Source: DATAZK01 sp965199805 (GTDB taxonomy: Bacteria; Actinomycetota; Actinomycetes; Frankiales; Frankiaceae). Taken from it: a stretch of DNA of 64,000 bases. The translations under genes were made by a program, and so were the position numbers. Location of the stretch: NCBI GenBank assembly GCA_965199805.1, contig CBDATO010000001.1, positions 1,798,001 to 1,862,000 on the forward strand, read 5' to 3'. The notes under the pieces were generated by a model, which was given only the letters and a program-made list of their open reading frames with translations, was not told the origin of the DNA and made no database searches. Positions 1 to 8,862 of the stretch are shown in pieces; position 1 is the stretch's first letter; each line of letters starts with the position of its first letter.

Positions 1-843
1 GAACGACCAAGTCTCCTTCGGGTCCCAGCCCCAGTACCGGCCCCAGGCCGCCTCGGCCCAGATGGCACCCGCCATGATCGCGAAGGTCCAGATCGGGAAC
101 GCGAAGGCGACCAGGCCGTACGTGAGCCGGTCGAGCGCCGCGACGTCGGGCAACCGCTGCATGAGCGTGCCGTTCGGGCGGCGCAGCTTGACCAGGTAGA
201 CGATCGCGACGATGCCGCTCACGAAGAACATCGCGGTGGCCGCCATGGCCGCCACCACGTGGATCTTCAGCCAGTACGAGTTCAGCGCCGGCACCAGCGG
301 GCCGGCCTTGACGTACAGCACCGTGCCGGCGAGACCCAGGTAGAGCACGACCGGCAGCAGCACGAAGACGCCGAGCCAGCGGGCGCGCTGGCGGGCCAGC
401 AGCACGAGGAACGTGGTGACCGCGACGAACGCCACGATGGTGGAGAACTCGTACATGTTGCCCCACGGCACGCGGTGTGCCGCGAAGCCCCGGGTGACGA
501 TGGTCGCGATGTGCGCGAGCCAGCCGAGAAGCGTGACGACGACGCCGATGCGCGCCGCGCGGCCGAAGTCGCGGACCTGCTCGACGACCTCGGTGCCACC
601 GCCGGAGCCGGATCCGCCGACCGCGACCGGAGGCGCCGGGTCGGGCGTCATGGTGAGGCCACCGGAGCCGACCAGCACGCGGGCGTCGGCCGGAGCCTTG
701 ATCACCGCGTCGGCCGGCCGTGCCGCCACCCGGATGACGCGGGTCGGCGTCCGGCGGAAAGCCAGGTCGAAGGCGAACGCCACCATAGCGACGGCGTACG
801 CCAGCACCGTGACGACGAACAGATCGTTCGAAAGCCCAGACAT
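1..843 (-). CDS. ccsB: CcsB/ResC cytochrome c biogenesis protein (C-terminus cut by window edge)
   Basis: Integral membrane half of the system II cytochrome c synthetase, which with ResB carries heme outward and attaches it to apocytochrome c. The 281 visible residues start at an ATG eight bases after resB, preceded by a GGAG ribosome site. They show an N-terminal membrane segment, several further hydrophobic segments, and at the truncated end the tryptophan-rich heme-handling motif WGRYWGWDPKETWSF that defines the CcsA/CcsB family. It is last in the visible part of the ccdA-resB-ccsB operon. The missing part lies to the left of base 1. Identification is firm; only the length is unknown. Confidence 0.95.
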   Translation of the reverse strand, partial: MSGLSNDLFVVTVLAYAVAMVAFAFDLAFRRTPTRVIRVAARPADAVIKAPADARVLVGSGGLTMTPDPAPPVAVGGSGSGGGTEVVEQVRDFGRAARIGVVVTLLGWLAHIATIVTRGFAAHRVPWGNMYEFSTIVAFVAVTTFLVLLARQRARWLGVFVLLPVVLYLGLAGTVLYVKAGPLVPALNSYWLKIHVVAAMAATAMFFVSGIVAIVYLVKLRRPNGTLMQRLPDVAALDRLTYGLVAFAFPIWTFAIMAGAIWAEAAWGRYWGWDPKETWSF

Positions 844-851
844 CCGGCTCC

Positions 852-2519
852 TTACCTGCCCTGCTCGGGAAGCCGGGCACGCACCCGGCCGACAAGATCG
901 TCGAATTCCGACGTGAAGCTTCCGGTGCGGGACAGCCCGCCCATCTCGACCACAGTACGGCCGGCGGTCGCGCCTTCGCCCGTCGACGCCGCCGGGGTCA
1001 CACGAAGCCACACCCGGCGCCGCCGGACGAGCAGCGAGCCGATCAGCCCGAGCAGCATGGCGATCGCCGCCCAGAGCACGAGCCCCTTGCCCGGGTCGTA
1101 CTTGACGGAGAAGACGGCGTAATTGCGGATGCCGTCGAACGACAGCGTGAGCCCGTCGGGCAGGCCGGTGACGGTGTCGGCGCTGGGGTTTCGCGGGTCG
1201 AGGATCGGCGGGCTGGTGCCGTTCGAACCCTCGACGATCACCGGCTTCATACGACTGGTGTCGAGGACGTAGACGTTCTGCGACGTACCGGCATCGATGC
1301 CGAGGTTGCCGACCCACGCCTGCACACCGGCGATCCGCGGATTGCGCAGCGCCGGGAAGGTCGAGCCGGAGGTCACGTTCTCGTCGAAGGTCGGCACCAG
1401 ACCAGCCGTGATGCCGAGCTGCTGCACCTGGGCGAGCTTGCCCACGGGGGCGATCCCGGTGTCAGGGATCTTGATCGTGCAGTTGGACGTGAGGGTGGCC
1501 GTGTTGGACGCCACGCACGGCACGTACGCGTCGTAGACGACGGCGCCCTGCTTGTCACGAAGCACCGCGTGCACCGAGTACCCGTGGTTGATCAGGTAGA
1601 CCTTCGCCTCGCCGATCGTCAGCGGGTCGTTCACCTTGATGGTGTGTTCGCTCGCGGCCGCCGCGGGCGTCTTCTGGAAGGCCACCTGGGCGCGGTAGGT
1701 CTTCGGTGTGCCGTCGTCCTGGAACTCGGCGACGAAGCTCTGCAGCCGGAACGTGAACGGGCTGAGCTCATCGGTGTCGACGAGCGCACCGTGGCTGAAG
1801 TTGTCGTACTGGACCAACGTGTTGGAGAAGCCGTCGCCCTCGTTGACGAGGACCTTCCCGTTGTAGCCGAACATGCTGCCCACGGCGATGCCGGCGAGCA
1901 GCACGACCAGCGAGATGTGGAAGACCAGGTTGCCGGTCTCCCGCAGGTAACCCTTCTCGGCACTGACGGTGCGCGTGTCGGCCGCCACCCGGAACCGCCG
2001 GCTGCGGAGCACGGCCCGGCCCTGGCGGATCACCTCTTCGGGTGCGGCCGTGGTCTCGAACCGGATCCCCGACGCCAGCCGCGCGGGATGAGCGGGCGTC
2101 TTCGGCGGCTTGCGGAGCAGGGCCCGGGTGTGCAGGCGCACCCGCGGGACGAGGCAGCCGATCAGCGAGATGAAGAGCAACGCGTAGATCGCGGCGAACC
2201 ACGGCGCGGCGAACACGTCGTACCCGGACAGGCGGTCGAGCAGCGGGCCCCAGGTGCGGTGCCTCGCGATGAACAGCTGGACCAGCGTCGGATCCACGCT
2301 GCGCTGCGGCAGCAACGATCCCGGCACCGCCGCCACGGCGAGCAGGAACAGCAGGAGCAGGGCCGTGCGCATGCTGGTGAGCTGGCGCCAGACCCGCAAC
2401 GCCGCCGCGAACGGCCGGCGTCGGCCCGGGCGGACGGGACGGCTGGCCGGATCCGGCGGGGCCGTGGAGAGCCGCTCGGCCGCGTCGACGGTGGTCGACT
2501 CCTCGGTCTGGGTGCTCAT
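852..2519 (-). CDS. resB: ResB-like cytochrome c biogenesis protein
   Basis: System II cytochrome c maturation subunit that partners CcsB at the membrane. 555 residues. Hydrophobic segments lie near residues 51-70, 106-126, 197-217 and close to the C-terminus, with a large extracytoplasmic domain between the third and the last, the usual ResB layout. I chose the ATG at 2519, whose TGATG overlaps the ccdA stop, over an upstream in-frame start inside ccdA because MSTQTEES begins a normal N-terminus and the overlap gives translational coupling. ccdA lies upstream and ccsB eight bases downstream. Confidence 0.93.
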   Translation of the reverse strand: MSTQTEESTTVDAAERLSTAPPDPASRPVRPGRRRPFAAALRVWRQLTSMRTALLLLFLLAVAAVPGSLLPQRSVDPTLVQLFIARHRTWGPLLDRLSGYDVFAAPWFAAIYALLFISLIGCLVPRVRLHTRALLRKPPKTPAHPARLASGIRFETTAAPEEVIRQGRAVLRSRRFRVAADTRTVSAEKGYLRETGNLVFHISLVVLLAGIAVGSMFGYNGKVLVNEGDGFSNTLVQYDNFSHGALVDTDELSPFTFRLQSFVAEFQDDGTPKTYRAQVAFQKTPAAAASEHTIKVNDPLTIGEAKVYLINHGYSVHAVLRDKQGAVVYDAYVPCVASNTATLTSNCTIKIPDTGIAPVGKLAQVQQLGITAGLVPTFDENVTSGSTFPALRNPRIAGVQAWVGNLGIDAGTSQNVYVLDTSRMKPVIVEGSNGTSPPILDPRNPSADTVTGLPDGLTLSFDGIRNYAVFSVKYDPGKGLVLWAAIAMLLGLIGSLLVRRRRVWLRVTPAASTGEGATAGRTVVEMGGLSRTGSFTSEFDDLVGRVRARLPEQGR

Positions 2520-3370
2520 CAGATGGGAGTCTCGTCGAAGCCGGGCAATCCCGCACGAAGCTGGATGATCAAATGGTTCCATTCACCGGTGACCTGGAGG
2601 ATGCCGGTGGCGATGAGCAGCAGCCCACCGATCACCGTCACGAGCCGCGCGTGCCGCCGCACCACGGCGACCGCACCGAGGCCGGCGCGCATCGCGATCG
2701 CGACCACCACGAACGGCACCCCGAGACCGACGCAGTAGGCAGCCGACAGCGTCGCGCCGCGTCCGGCCGTGGCACTGCTGAGGGCAAGGCCCTGGACCGC
2801 GGCGAGCGTGGGCCCGAGGCACGGGGTCCAGCCGAGGCCGAAGAGCGCTCCGAGCGCCGGCGCTCCGGCGAGGCCCCGGGAGGGCAGCCAGCGCGGCTTG
2901 AACGACCTGTTGGCCACCATCAGCCGCGAGAAGGCGCCCGCGAACGCGAGCCCCATGACGATCGTGATGACCCCGAGGATCTGCTCCAGCCCACGCTCGT
3001 GCCGGCGCAGCGACATGCCGAGCGAGCCGAAGGCCGCCCCGTAGGCGACGAAGACCACGGTGAACCCGAGGACGAAGAGCAACGCACCGGCCACGACCCG
3101 GCTGCGAACCCGGCGGCGACGCGGCGTGGGAGGCGCCGGGGCCGCGACGCGCACCAGCGTGTCGCCGTCGGCCACCGCGACGGCGGCCGGGGCGACTCGG
3201 GACGACGTGGTCTCGGCCAGCTCCGAGCCGGAGAGGCCGGCGACGTAGGAGAGGTAGCCGGGCACCAGCGGCAGGACACACGGCGACGCGAACGACACCA
3301 GACCGGCGAGCGCAGCGACCGGCGCGGCCAGCAGGAGCGGACCGTCGGTGACGAAGCTGCCGACGCTCAC
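2519..3370 (-). CDS. ccdA: CcdA-type thiol-disulfide transporter
   Basis: Membrane protein that passes reducing equivalents from cytoplasmic thioredoxin to an extracytoplasmic thioredoxin-like protein, keeping apocytochrome c cysteines reduced. 283 residues. The two redox cysteines sit in SFASPCVLPLVPGY (Cys31) and GWTPCLGPTL (Cys184), each in a membrane helix as in the family. A loop of about 50 residues rich in Ala, Pro and Arg separates the first helices and is longer than in the shortest CcdA proteins. The GTG start overlaps the stop of the thioredoxin gene (GTGA). The adjacent thioredoxin-like lipoprotein is its probable electron acceptor. Confidence 0.94.
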   Translation of the reverse strand: MSVGSFVTDGPLLLAAPVAALAGLVSFASPCVLPLVPGYLSYVAGLSGSELAETTSSRVAPAAVAVADGDTLVRVAAPAPPTPRRRRVRSRVVAGALLFVLGFTVVFVAYGAAFGSLGMSLRRHERGLEQILGVITIVMGLAFAGAFSRLMVANRSFKPRWLPSRGLAGAPALGALFGLGWTPCLGPTLAAVQGLALSSATAGRGATLSAAYCVGLGVPFVVVAIAMRAGLGAVAVVRRHARLVTVIGGLLLIATGILQVTGEWNHLIIQLRAGLPGFDETPI

Positions 3371-3945
3371 GCCTCGCCCGCGACGCTCATGACCTCGGTC
3401 TTCAACTCGTCAGCCGTCACGCCGCCGAGGAACCGCGCGGCCACGCGACCCTGCTTGTCGATGACGAAGGTGTACGGCGGTCCGAGCGCCGACGGCCACA
3501 GTGCCGCGATCCGGCCGTCGTCGTCGAACACGCTGGGGTAGGTGACGCGGTACGTCTTCTGGAACGACCGGGCATTGGCCTTGGTGTCACGCTCGTCGAC
3601 CCCGACGAAGACCACGCCCTGATCCGACGTCGCGGCCTCCACCGTGCTGAGCGCCGGCGACTCGGCCCGACAGGGGCCGCACCAGGAGCCCCAGAAGTTC
3701 ACCACGACCACCTTGCCCTTGTGGTCGGTGAGTGCGAACCGCTGGTCCTCCACCGTGGTGCCCTCGAGCTGCGGCGCCGCCTTGCGGTCAGCGGCCGCGT
3801 AACGAGTCAGGCCGGTCGAGGTGCCCGTCGTCCCCCCGCCGGCTTCGCTGCCCGCCCCCTTCTCGGAGCTGCAGGCGGTGAGCCCGGTGAGCCCCAACAG
3901 ACCCACGAGCACCGCCGAAACGGCAGCCTGCCGGGGTCGGGACAC
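3367..3945 (-). CDS. TlpA/ResA-like thioredoxin lipoprotein
   Basis: Extracytoplasmic thiol-disulfide oxidoreductase that likely reduces apocytochrome c and receives electrons from CcdA. About 192 residues: a signal peptide with lipobox LTAC (Cys25 becomes the lipid anchor), a linker rich in Gly and Thr, and a thioredoxin fold with active site WCGPC near residues 88-92. I prefer the GTG at 3945 to a TTG at 3966: it gives a standard signal peptide, and a weak -10-like GATACT (3952-3957) sits six bases upstream, so the transcript could be leaderless. First gene of the four-gene cytochrome maturation operon. Confidence 0.9.
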   Translation of the reverse strand: MSRPRQAAVSAVLVGLLGLTGLTACSSEKGAGSEAGGGTTGTSTGLTRYAAADRKAAPQLEGTTVEDQRFALTDHKGKVVVVNFWGSWCGPCRAESPALSTVEAATSDQGVVFVGVDERDTKANARSFQKTYRVTYPSVFDDDGRIAALWPSALGPPYTFVIDKQGRVAARFLGGVTADELKTEVMSVAGEA

Positions 3946-4049
3946 CTGGCCAGTATCACCCAGCAATATTGCGGTTACCTGACGATCGTGGCGGCCGTCT
4001 CATCTGCATCCCCGTCACACCGTGACGCGGCCTATGTCCCGATTTGCCC
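3946..4049. promoter_or_regulatory. Probable promoter region of the cytochrome c maturation operon
   Basis: 104 bases between the fabI stop and the thioredoxin lipoprotein gene. It contains two perfect palindromes, GCAATATTGC (3963-3972) and GTCACACCGTGAC (4014-4026, arms of five bases), neither of which lies in a coding sequence. They could be regulator sites or, for the second, part of a weak terminator for the fab cluster. There is no T run. The functional reading is inference. Confidence 0.35.
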
Positions 4050-4817
4050 TCACGCGCCGACCGCGTGCACCCCGCCGTCGACGTGGACGATCTCGCCGGT
4101 GGTGGCCGGGAACCAGTCCGACATGAGCGCGAGGCAGGCCCGCGCCGCCGGCTCGGTGTCCTTGATGTCCCAGCCGAGCGGGGCCCGCTCGTCCCACACG
4201 CTCTCGAACTTCTCGAAGCCCGGGATCGACTTGGCCGCCATCGTGCGCAGCGGGCCGGCGGCCACCAGGTTGACCCGGATCTTCTGCGGTCCGAGGTCGC
4301 GGGCCAGGTAGCGGGTGCACGACTCGAGCGCGGCCTTGGCCACGCCCATCCAGTCGTAGCCGGGCCAGGCGACCTGCGCGTCGAAGTCGAGGCCGACGAT
4401 GCCCGAGCCGGGCGTGAGCACCGGCAGCACCGCGGTGGCCAGCGACTTCAGCGAGTACGCGGACACCTGGACGGCCGTGGCCACGTCGTCCCAGCCGGTG
4501 GACAGGAAGTTGCCGCCGAGCGCCGTCTCCGGGGCGAAGGCGATCGAGTGCAGCACGCCGTCCAGCCCGTCGACGTGCTCGGCGAGCCGCTCCGGCAGCG
4601 CCGCGAGGTGCTCCTCGGAGGTCACGTCGAGCTCGATGACCGGCGCCGGCTCGGGGAGCCGCTTGGCGATACGGGTCGTGATGCCGAGCCCGCGACCGAA
4701 ACCGGAGAGCACGATCTGCGCGCCCTCCTGCTGCGCCAGCTTGGCAACCCCGTACGCGATCGAGGCCTCGGTGAGGACCCCGGTGATGAGCAGCCGCTTG
4801 CCGTCCACGATCCCCAT
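4050..4817 (-). CDS. fabI: Enoyl-[acyl-carrier-protein] reductase (NADH), FabI/InhA family
   Basis: Last reductive step of each fatty-acid elongation cycle, reducing trans-2-enoyl-ACP. 255 residues, the usual size. An N-terminal nucleotide fold (LLITGVLTEASIAYGVA) and the catalytic pair Tyr154 and Lys161 in YDWMGVAK, spaced Y-x6-K as in InhA/FabI rather than Y-x3-K as in ordinary SDRs. The ATG at 4817 gives the standard MGIVDGKRLLITG start; in-frame starts further upstream would lie in the neighbouring gene. It ends the fab cluster, 13 bases after the carboxyltransferase gene. It belongs to the family that binds isoniazid-adduct and triclosan-type inhibitors. Confidence 0.95.
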   Translation of the reverse strand: MGIVDGKRLLITGVLTEASIAYGVAKLAQQEGAQIVLSGFGRGLGITTRIAKRLPEPAPVIELDVTSEEHLAALPERLAEHVDGLDGVLHSIAFAPETALGGNFLSTGWDDVATAVQVSAYSLKSLATAVLPVLTPGSGIVGLDFDAQVAWPGYDWMGVAKAALESCTRYLARDLGPQKIRVNLVAAGPLRTMAAKSIPGFEKFESVWDERAPLGWDIKDTEPAARACLALMSDWFPATTGEIVHVDGGVHAVGA

Positions 4818-4830
4818 CAGATGCACCCCA

Positions 4831-6231
4831 TCAGAGCGGGATGTTTCCGTGCGTACCCCGGTCGGAGGGGTGCTCGGCGAGCAGCTCCGCGAGGCGGGTA
4901 CGGGTGCGGTCGGGCTCGATGATCTCGTCGACCATGCCGCCCTCGAGTGCCCGGGCGAGACCGCCGGACGCCTTGAGGTGGTCCTCGGCGAGGCGGGCCT
5001 CGAGCAGCGGCTTCTGCTCGTCGGGCACGGCAGCCAGCTGCCGGCGGTGCAGGATGCGCACCGCGGCGACCGCACCCATCACGTCGACCTGGGCCTTCGG
5101 CCAGGCCATGACGTGGGTGGCGCCGAGCGCGCGACTGTTCATGGCGATGTACGCACCGCCGTACGACTTGCGCGTGACCAGCGTGATGCGGGGCACCGAG
5201 GCGGCGGCGAAGGCGTGCAGCAGCTTGGCGCCGCGGCGCACGACCCCGTTCCACTCCTGACCGGTGCCGGGCAGGTAGCCGGGCACGTCGACCACGACGA
5301 CGAGCGGGATGCCGAACGCGTCGCACATCCGCACGAAGCGGGCGGCCTTGTCACCGGCGGCGGCGTCGAGGCAGCCGCCGAGGCGCAGCGGGTTGTTGGC
5401 GAGCACGCCGACCGTCTGGCCGGCCAGCGTGCCGAGCGCGGTGACGAGGTTGGGCGCCCAGCGGGCGTGCAGCTCCATCGGCGGCTCGTCGAGGATGGCC
5501 GTGATCAGCGGCTTCACGTCGTACGCGCGGGCGGTGCGCTCGGGCAGGAAGTGCTCGAGCGGCCGGTCGGTGACGGGCACCCGGGCCGGCTTCTGCATGA
5601 GCAGCTTGGCGAAGCGGCGGGTGGCGGCGTAGGCCTCGTCGTCGGTCTTGGCGACGTAGGACGCCAGGCCGCTGCTGCGCCCGTGCGGCTCGGGGCCGCC
5701 GAGGCGGGCCATGTCGACGTCCTCACCGGTGACGCTGCGGACGACGTCGGGGCCGGTGACGAAGATGCGCCCCTCCGGTCCCATGATCACGATGTCGGTC
5801 AGGGCCGGGCCGTACGCGGCACCGCCGGCGGCCGGGCCGAGCACCAGGGAGATCTGCGGGATCTTGCCGCTGGCCAGCGTCATCGCGGCGAAGACCCGGC
5901 CGACGCCGTGCAGTGAGTCGACGCCCTCGGTGAGCCGCGCGCCGCCGCTGTGCCAGATGCCCACGACGGGGACGCCGCGGTCGACCGCCACGTCGTACGC
6001 GGCGGCCAGCGCCTCGCAGCCGAGCGTGCCCATGGCGCCGCCCTGCCGCCGGGGGTCGGTGGCGAAGGCGATCATGGGGACGCCGTCGGCCGTGAGGGCG
6101 GCGACGACCACCCCGTCCCGCTCGTTCAGGACCTCCGTGACGTCGCCGAGCCGCTCGATGCGGACCATCGGGTCACGCGGGTCACGGGCCGGCTCGACGG
6201 AGAGGTCGGCGGTCGGGGCAAGAGCGGTCAT
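4831..6231 (-). CDS. Acyl-CoA carboxylase beta subunit (carboxyltransferase)
   Basis: Carboxyltransferase of the AccD/PccB family, moving a carboxyl group from carboxybiotin to acetyl- or propionyl-CoA; within this cluster malonyl-CoA for fatty-acid synthesis is the natural product. 466 residues, shorter than the 510-540 of typical actinobacterial PccB proteins. Two crotonase-like halves are visible, with oxyanion-hole glycines in GPAAGGAAYGPAL and in KSYGGAYIAMNSR. It lies between fabF (adjacent, no gap) and fabI. No biotin carboxylase or authentic biotin carrier is present in the window, so its alpha partner is encoded elsewhere. Exact acyl-CoA preference cannot be read from the sequence. 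Confidence 0.88.
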   Translation of the reverse strand: MTALAPTADLSVEPARDPRDPMVRIERLGDVTEVLNERDGVVVAALTADGVPMIAFATDPRRQGGAMGTLGCEALAAAYDVAVDRGVPVVGIWHSGGARLTEGVDSLHGVGRVFAAMTLASGKIPQISLVLGPAAGGAAYGPALTDIVIMGPEGRIFVTGPDVVRSVTGEDVDMARLGGPEPHGRSSGLASYVAKTDDEAYAATRRFAKLLMQKPARVPVTDRPLEHFLPERTARAYDVKPLITAILDEPPMELHARWAPNLVTALGTLAGQTVGVLANNPLRLGGCLDAAAGDKAARFVRMCDAFGIPLVVVVDVPGYLPGTGQEWNGVVRRGAKLLHAFAAASVPRITLVTRKSYGGAYIAMNSRALGATHVMAWPKAQVDVMGAVAAVRILHRRQLAAVPDEQKPLLEARLAEDHLKASGGLARALEGGMVDEIIEPDRTRTRLAELLAEHPSDRGTHGNIPL

Positions 6232-7533
6232 TCAGCGACTCCGGAACACGAGAGTGACGTTGTGGCCGCCGAACCCGAAGGAGTTCGACAGGGCCGCGAG
6301 GGGTCCGGACGGCAATGGCCGAGGGTCGACCCGGGCGACATCGAGGTCGATGTCGTCGTCGGGGTCGTCGAGGTTGCGCGTGGGTGGCGCGAGCCGGTCA
6401 CGCAGGGCGAGCAGCGTGGCGATCGCCTCGGCGGCACCGGCCGCTCCGAGCAGGTGGCCCGTGACGCCCTTGGTGGCCGACACGACCGCCGCGTCCAGCG
6501 AATCGCCGAGCGCAGAACGCATGGCGAGGGCTTCGGCGGCGTCGCCGAGGGGGGTGCTGGTGGCGTGGGCGTTGATGTGCCGGATGTCGGCGGGCTCGAG
6601 ACCGGCGTCGCGCAGCGCGAACCGGATGGAACGCGCGGCACCGGCGCCGGTGGGCTCGGGCTGGACGATGTCGTGGGCGTCGGACGACATGCCGGCGCCG
6701 GCGAGCTCGCCGTAGATCGTGGCGCCCCGGGCCAGAGCCGACGACTCGCGCTCGAGCACGATGATCGCCGCGCCCTCGCCCATGACGAAGCCGTCGCGGC
6801 CCTTGTCGTACGGACGGGACGCGCGCTCGGGCTCGTCGTTGCGGGTGGAGAGCGCCCGCATGGTCGCGAAGCCGGAGATCGGCAGCGGGTGCAGCACGGC
6901 CTCGGACCCGCCGGCGACGACGATGTCGGCGCGGCCGGTGCGGATCATGTCGAGGCCCATGGCGATCGCCTCGGCACCCGACGCGCAGGCCGAGACCGGG
7001 ACGTGGACGCCGGCCCGGGCCGTGACCTCGAGGGCGACGACGGCGGCGGGGCCGTTGGGCATGAGCATGGGCACGGTGTGCGGGCTGACCCGTGTCGGGC
7101 CGCGCTCCTTCAGCACGTCGTACTGGTCGAGCAGCGTGACGATGCCGCCGATGCCGGACGTCACACAGACGCCAAGGCGCTCGGGATCGATCTCGGGCTT
7201 GCCCGCGTCGGCCCAGGCCTCGCGGGCGGCGACGAGGGCGAGCTGCTGCACCCGGTCGAGCCGGCGCCGCTGGTGCGGCTTCACCTCGTCGGCGAGCTTG
7301 GCCTCGGCCTTGTCGGAGAGCTGCGCGGCGAAGCGGACCTGCAGGTCGGCCGCCCACGGCTGCGGAAGGGGCCGGGTGCCGTTGGCGGCAGCCAGGATCC
7401 CGCTCCACATGCCGGGGGCGTCCGACCCGATGGGGGTGAGGGCGCCGATCCCCGTCACGACGACCGCGTCACCACTACCGGGACGCGCGCCCGGGCCGGG
7501 ACCGGCAGCGGCGCTGGAGTCGGCGCCGGACAT
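6232..7533 (-). CDS. fabF: 3-oxoacyl-ACP synthase II (KAS II)
   Basis: Condensing enzyme that elongates acyl-ACP with malonyl-ACP. 433 residues. The catalytic Cys183 lies in VPVSACASGAEA and the two histidines in NAHATSTPLGD and GVTGHLLGAAG, the standard Cys-His-His triad. The N-terminus carries about 20 extra residues rich in Gly, Ala and Pro before VVVTGIGALTPIG. The ATG overlaps the acpP stop (TGATG), implying coupled translation from acpP. Part of fasR-fabD-fabH-acpP-fabF, the same order as in Streptomyces. Confidence 0.95.
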   Translation of the reverse strand: MSGADSSAAAGPGPGARPGSGDAVVVTGIGALTPIGSDAPGMWSGILAAANGTRPLPQPWAADLQVRFAAQLSDKAEAKLADEVKPHQRRRLDRVQQLALVAAREAWADAGKPEIDPERLGVCVTSGIGGIVTLLDQYDVLKERGPTRVSPHTVPMLMPNGPAAVVALEVTARAGVHVPVSACASGAEAIAMGLDMIRTGRADIVVAGGSEAVLHPLPISGFATMRALSTRNDEPERASRPYDKGRDGFVMGEGAAIIVLERESSALARGATIYGELAGAGMSSDAHDIVQPEPTGAGAARSIRFALRDAGLEPADIRHINAHATSTPLGDAAEALAMRSALGDSLDAAVVSATKGVTGHLLGAAGAAEAIATLLALRDRLAPPTRNLDDPDDDIDLDVARVDPRPLPSGPLAALSNSFGFGGHNVTLVFRSR

Positions 7534-7781
7534 CAGGCCGAGACCTCGGCCTTCTCGATGAAGTCGACGACGTCGCGGACCGTCTTCAGGTCCTTGAGCT
7601 TCTCGTCCTCGATGCGGACGCCGAACTTGTCCTCGGCGGACGTGGCGACCTCGACCATCGTGAGGGAGTCCATGTCGAGGTCGTCGACGAAGGACTTGTC
7701 GATCTCGACCTCTTCGACGGGGATGCCGGCGATCTCGTTCACGATCTCGGCCAGGCCGGCCAGGATCTCCTGCTGCGTCAC
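7533..7781 (-). CDS. acpP: Acyl carrier protein
   Basis: Carries the growing acyl chain on a 4'-phosphopantetheine arm. 82 acidic residues; the attachment serine is Ser39 in DDLDMDSLTMVEV. The start is a GTG with a strong AGGAGG ribosome site four bases ahead. A longer in-frame reading reaching back to 8327 is rejected because it would lie inside fabH in another frame and add more than 180 residues unrelated to ACP. Lies between fabH and fabF, as expected for the actinobacterial type II fatty-acid cluster. Confidence 0.95.
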   Translation of the reverse strand: MTQQEILAGLAEIVNEIAGIPVEEVEIDKSFVDDLDMDSLTMVEVATSAEDKFGVRIEDEKLKDLKTVRDVVDFIEKAEVSA

Positions 7782-7842
7782 GGGTCCTCCTACTGGGGTG
7801 AAGCTCGATGGGTGGTGGTGCCGAAAATAGCGAAGAGCGGGG

Positions 7843-8862
7843 TCAGGGCAGTCGAACGACCTGGCCCGCGTACGTGAGTCCGGCACCGAACCCGAGCAGC
7901 AGCACCGAGTCACCGCTGCCCACCTGCCCCTCGTCGACGAGCCGGCCGAGGGCGAGCGGGATGGACGCCGCCGAGGTGTTGCCGGTCTCGACGATGTCGC
8001 GGGCCACGACGGCCTGCGGTGCCCCGAGGCCACGGACCAGCGCCTCGGTGATGCGCAGGTTTGCCTGGTGCAGGACGATCGCCGACAGTTCGCTCGGCTC
8101 GAGCCCGGCCCGGGCGCAGGCGTCCTTCGCGACGGGCAGCAGCTGAGTGGTGGCCCAGCGGAAGACGGCCGAGCCCTGCATCTCCATGAAGACGCGACCG
8201 TCGTCACGCGGGCGGATCTCGATCGCCGAGGCGGACGCGCCCTCCGAGCCCCAGACGACGGGCCCGATCCCGGGCGCGCCGTCGGCCGCCGCTCCGTCGG
8301 GGATGCCGACCAGGGCCGCGCCGGCACCGTCGCCGAAGAGGATGACCATGCCGCGGTCGTCCTTGTCGACCCAGTCGGTCAGCCGCTCGCTGGCGACGAC
8401 GAGCGCGCGCCGCGCGCTGCCGGCGCGCACCGCGTCGGCCGCGACCGACAGGGCGTAGCAGAAGCCCGCGCACCCGGCGTTGAGGTCGAAGGCTCCGATC
8501 CCGGGCGCCCCGAGCGCGGTGGCGATCCGTGGCGCCATGCCGGGGATGGGCGCCTGCATGGTGCAGGAGGCGGCGAGGACGAGGTCGACCTCGGACGGAT
8601 GCACACCGGCGGCCGCGAGCGCCTTGCCGGCGGCGTCGACGCCCATGGCGATGAGCGTGTCGTCCGGCCCGGCGATCTGGCGGTACTTGATGCCGGTGCG
8701 CTTGACGATCCACTCGTCGGAGGTGTCGAGCACCGACTCCAGGTCGGCGTTGGTGAGCCGCCCGGTGGGCCGGTAACCGCCGATGCCGAGGATGGCCGGA
8801 CCGGACAGGATCCGTGCGGATCGGCCTGCGGGCGTGCCGCCCTGCACCGTCGAACTGCTCAT
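7843..8862 (-). CDS. fabH: 3-oxoacyl-ACP synthase III (KAS III)
   Basis: Starts chain synthesis by condensing an acyl-CoA primer (often branched in actinomycetes) with malonyl-ACP. 339 residues; catalytic Cys131 in LNAGCAGFCYAL, histidine in VLHQANLR and asparagine in ETGNTSAAS complete the Cys-His-Asn triad. An N-terminal extension of about 20 residues precedes ILGIGGYRPTGR. The ATG overlaps the fabD stop by four bases. The gap of 61 bases to acpP is the widest inside the core fab genes and could hold a minor processing site or promoter, but I see no clear signal. Confidence 0.95.
   Translation of the reverse strand: MSSSTVQGGTPAGRSARILSGPAILGIGGYRPTGRLTNADLESVLDTSDEWIVKRTGIKYRQIAGPDDTLIAMGVDAAGKALAAAGVHPSEVDLVLAASCTMQAPIPGMAPRIATALGAPGIGAFDLNAGCAGFCYALSVAADAVRAGSARRALVVASERLTDWVDKDDRGMVILFGDGAGAALVGIPDGAAADGAPGIGPVVWGSEGASASAIEIRPRDDGRVFMEMQGSAVFRWATTQLLPVAKDACARAGLEPSELSAIVLHQANLRITEALVRGLGAPQAVVARDIVETGNTSAASIPLALGRLVDEGQVGSGDSVLLLGFGAGLTYAGQVVRLP

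Noticed and set aside
5950..7830. Long open frame on the plus strand opposite the carboxyltransferase and fabF
   Set aside because: Rich in Gly, Arg, Asp and His with no domain; the minus strand holds clear enzymes. A typical GC-rich antisense open frame.
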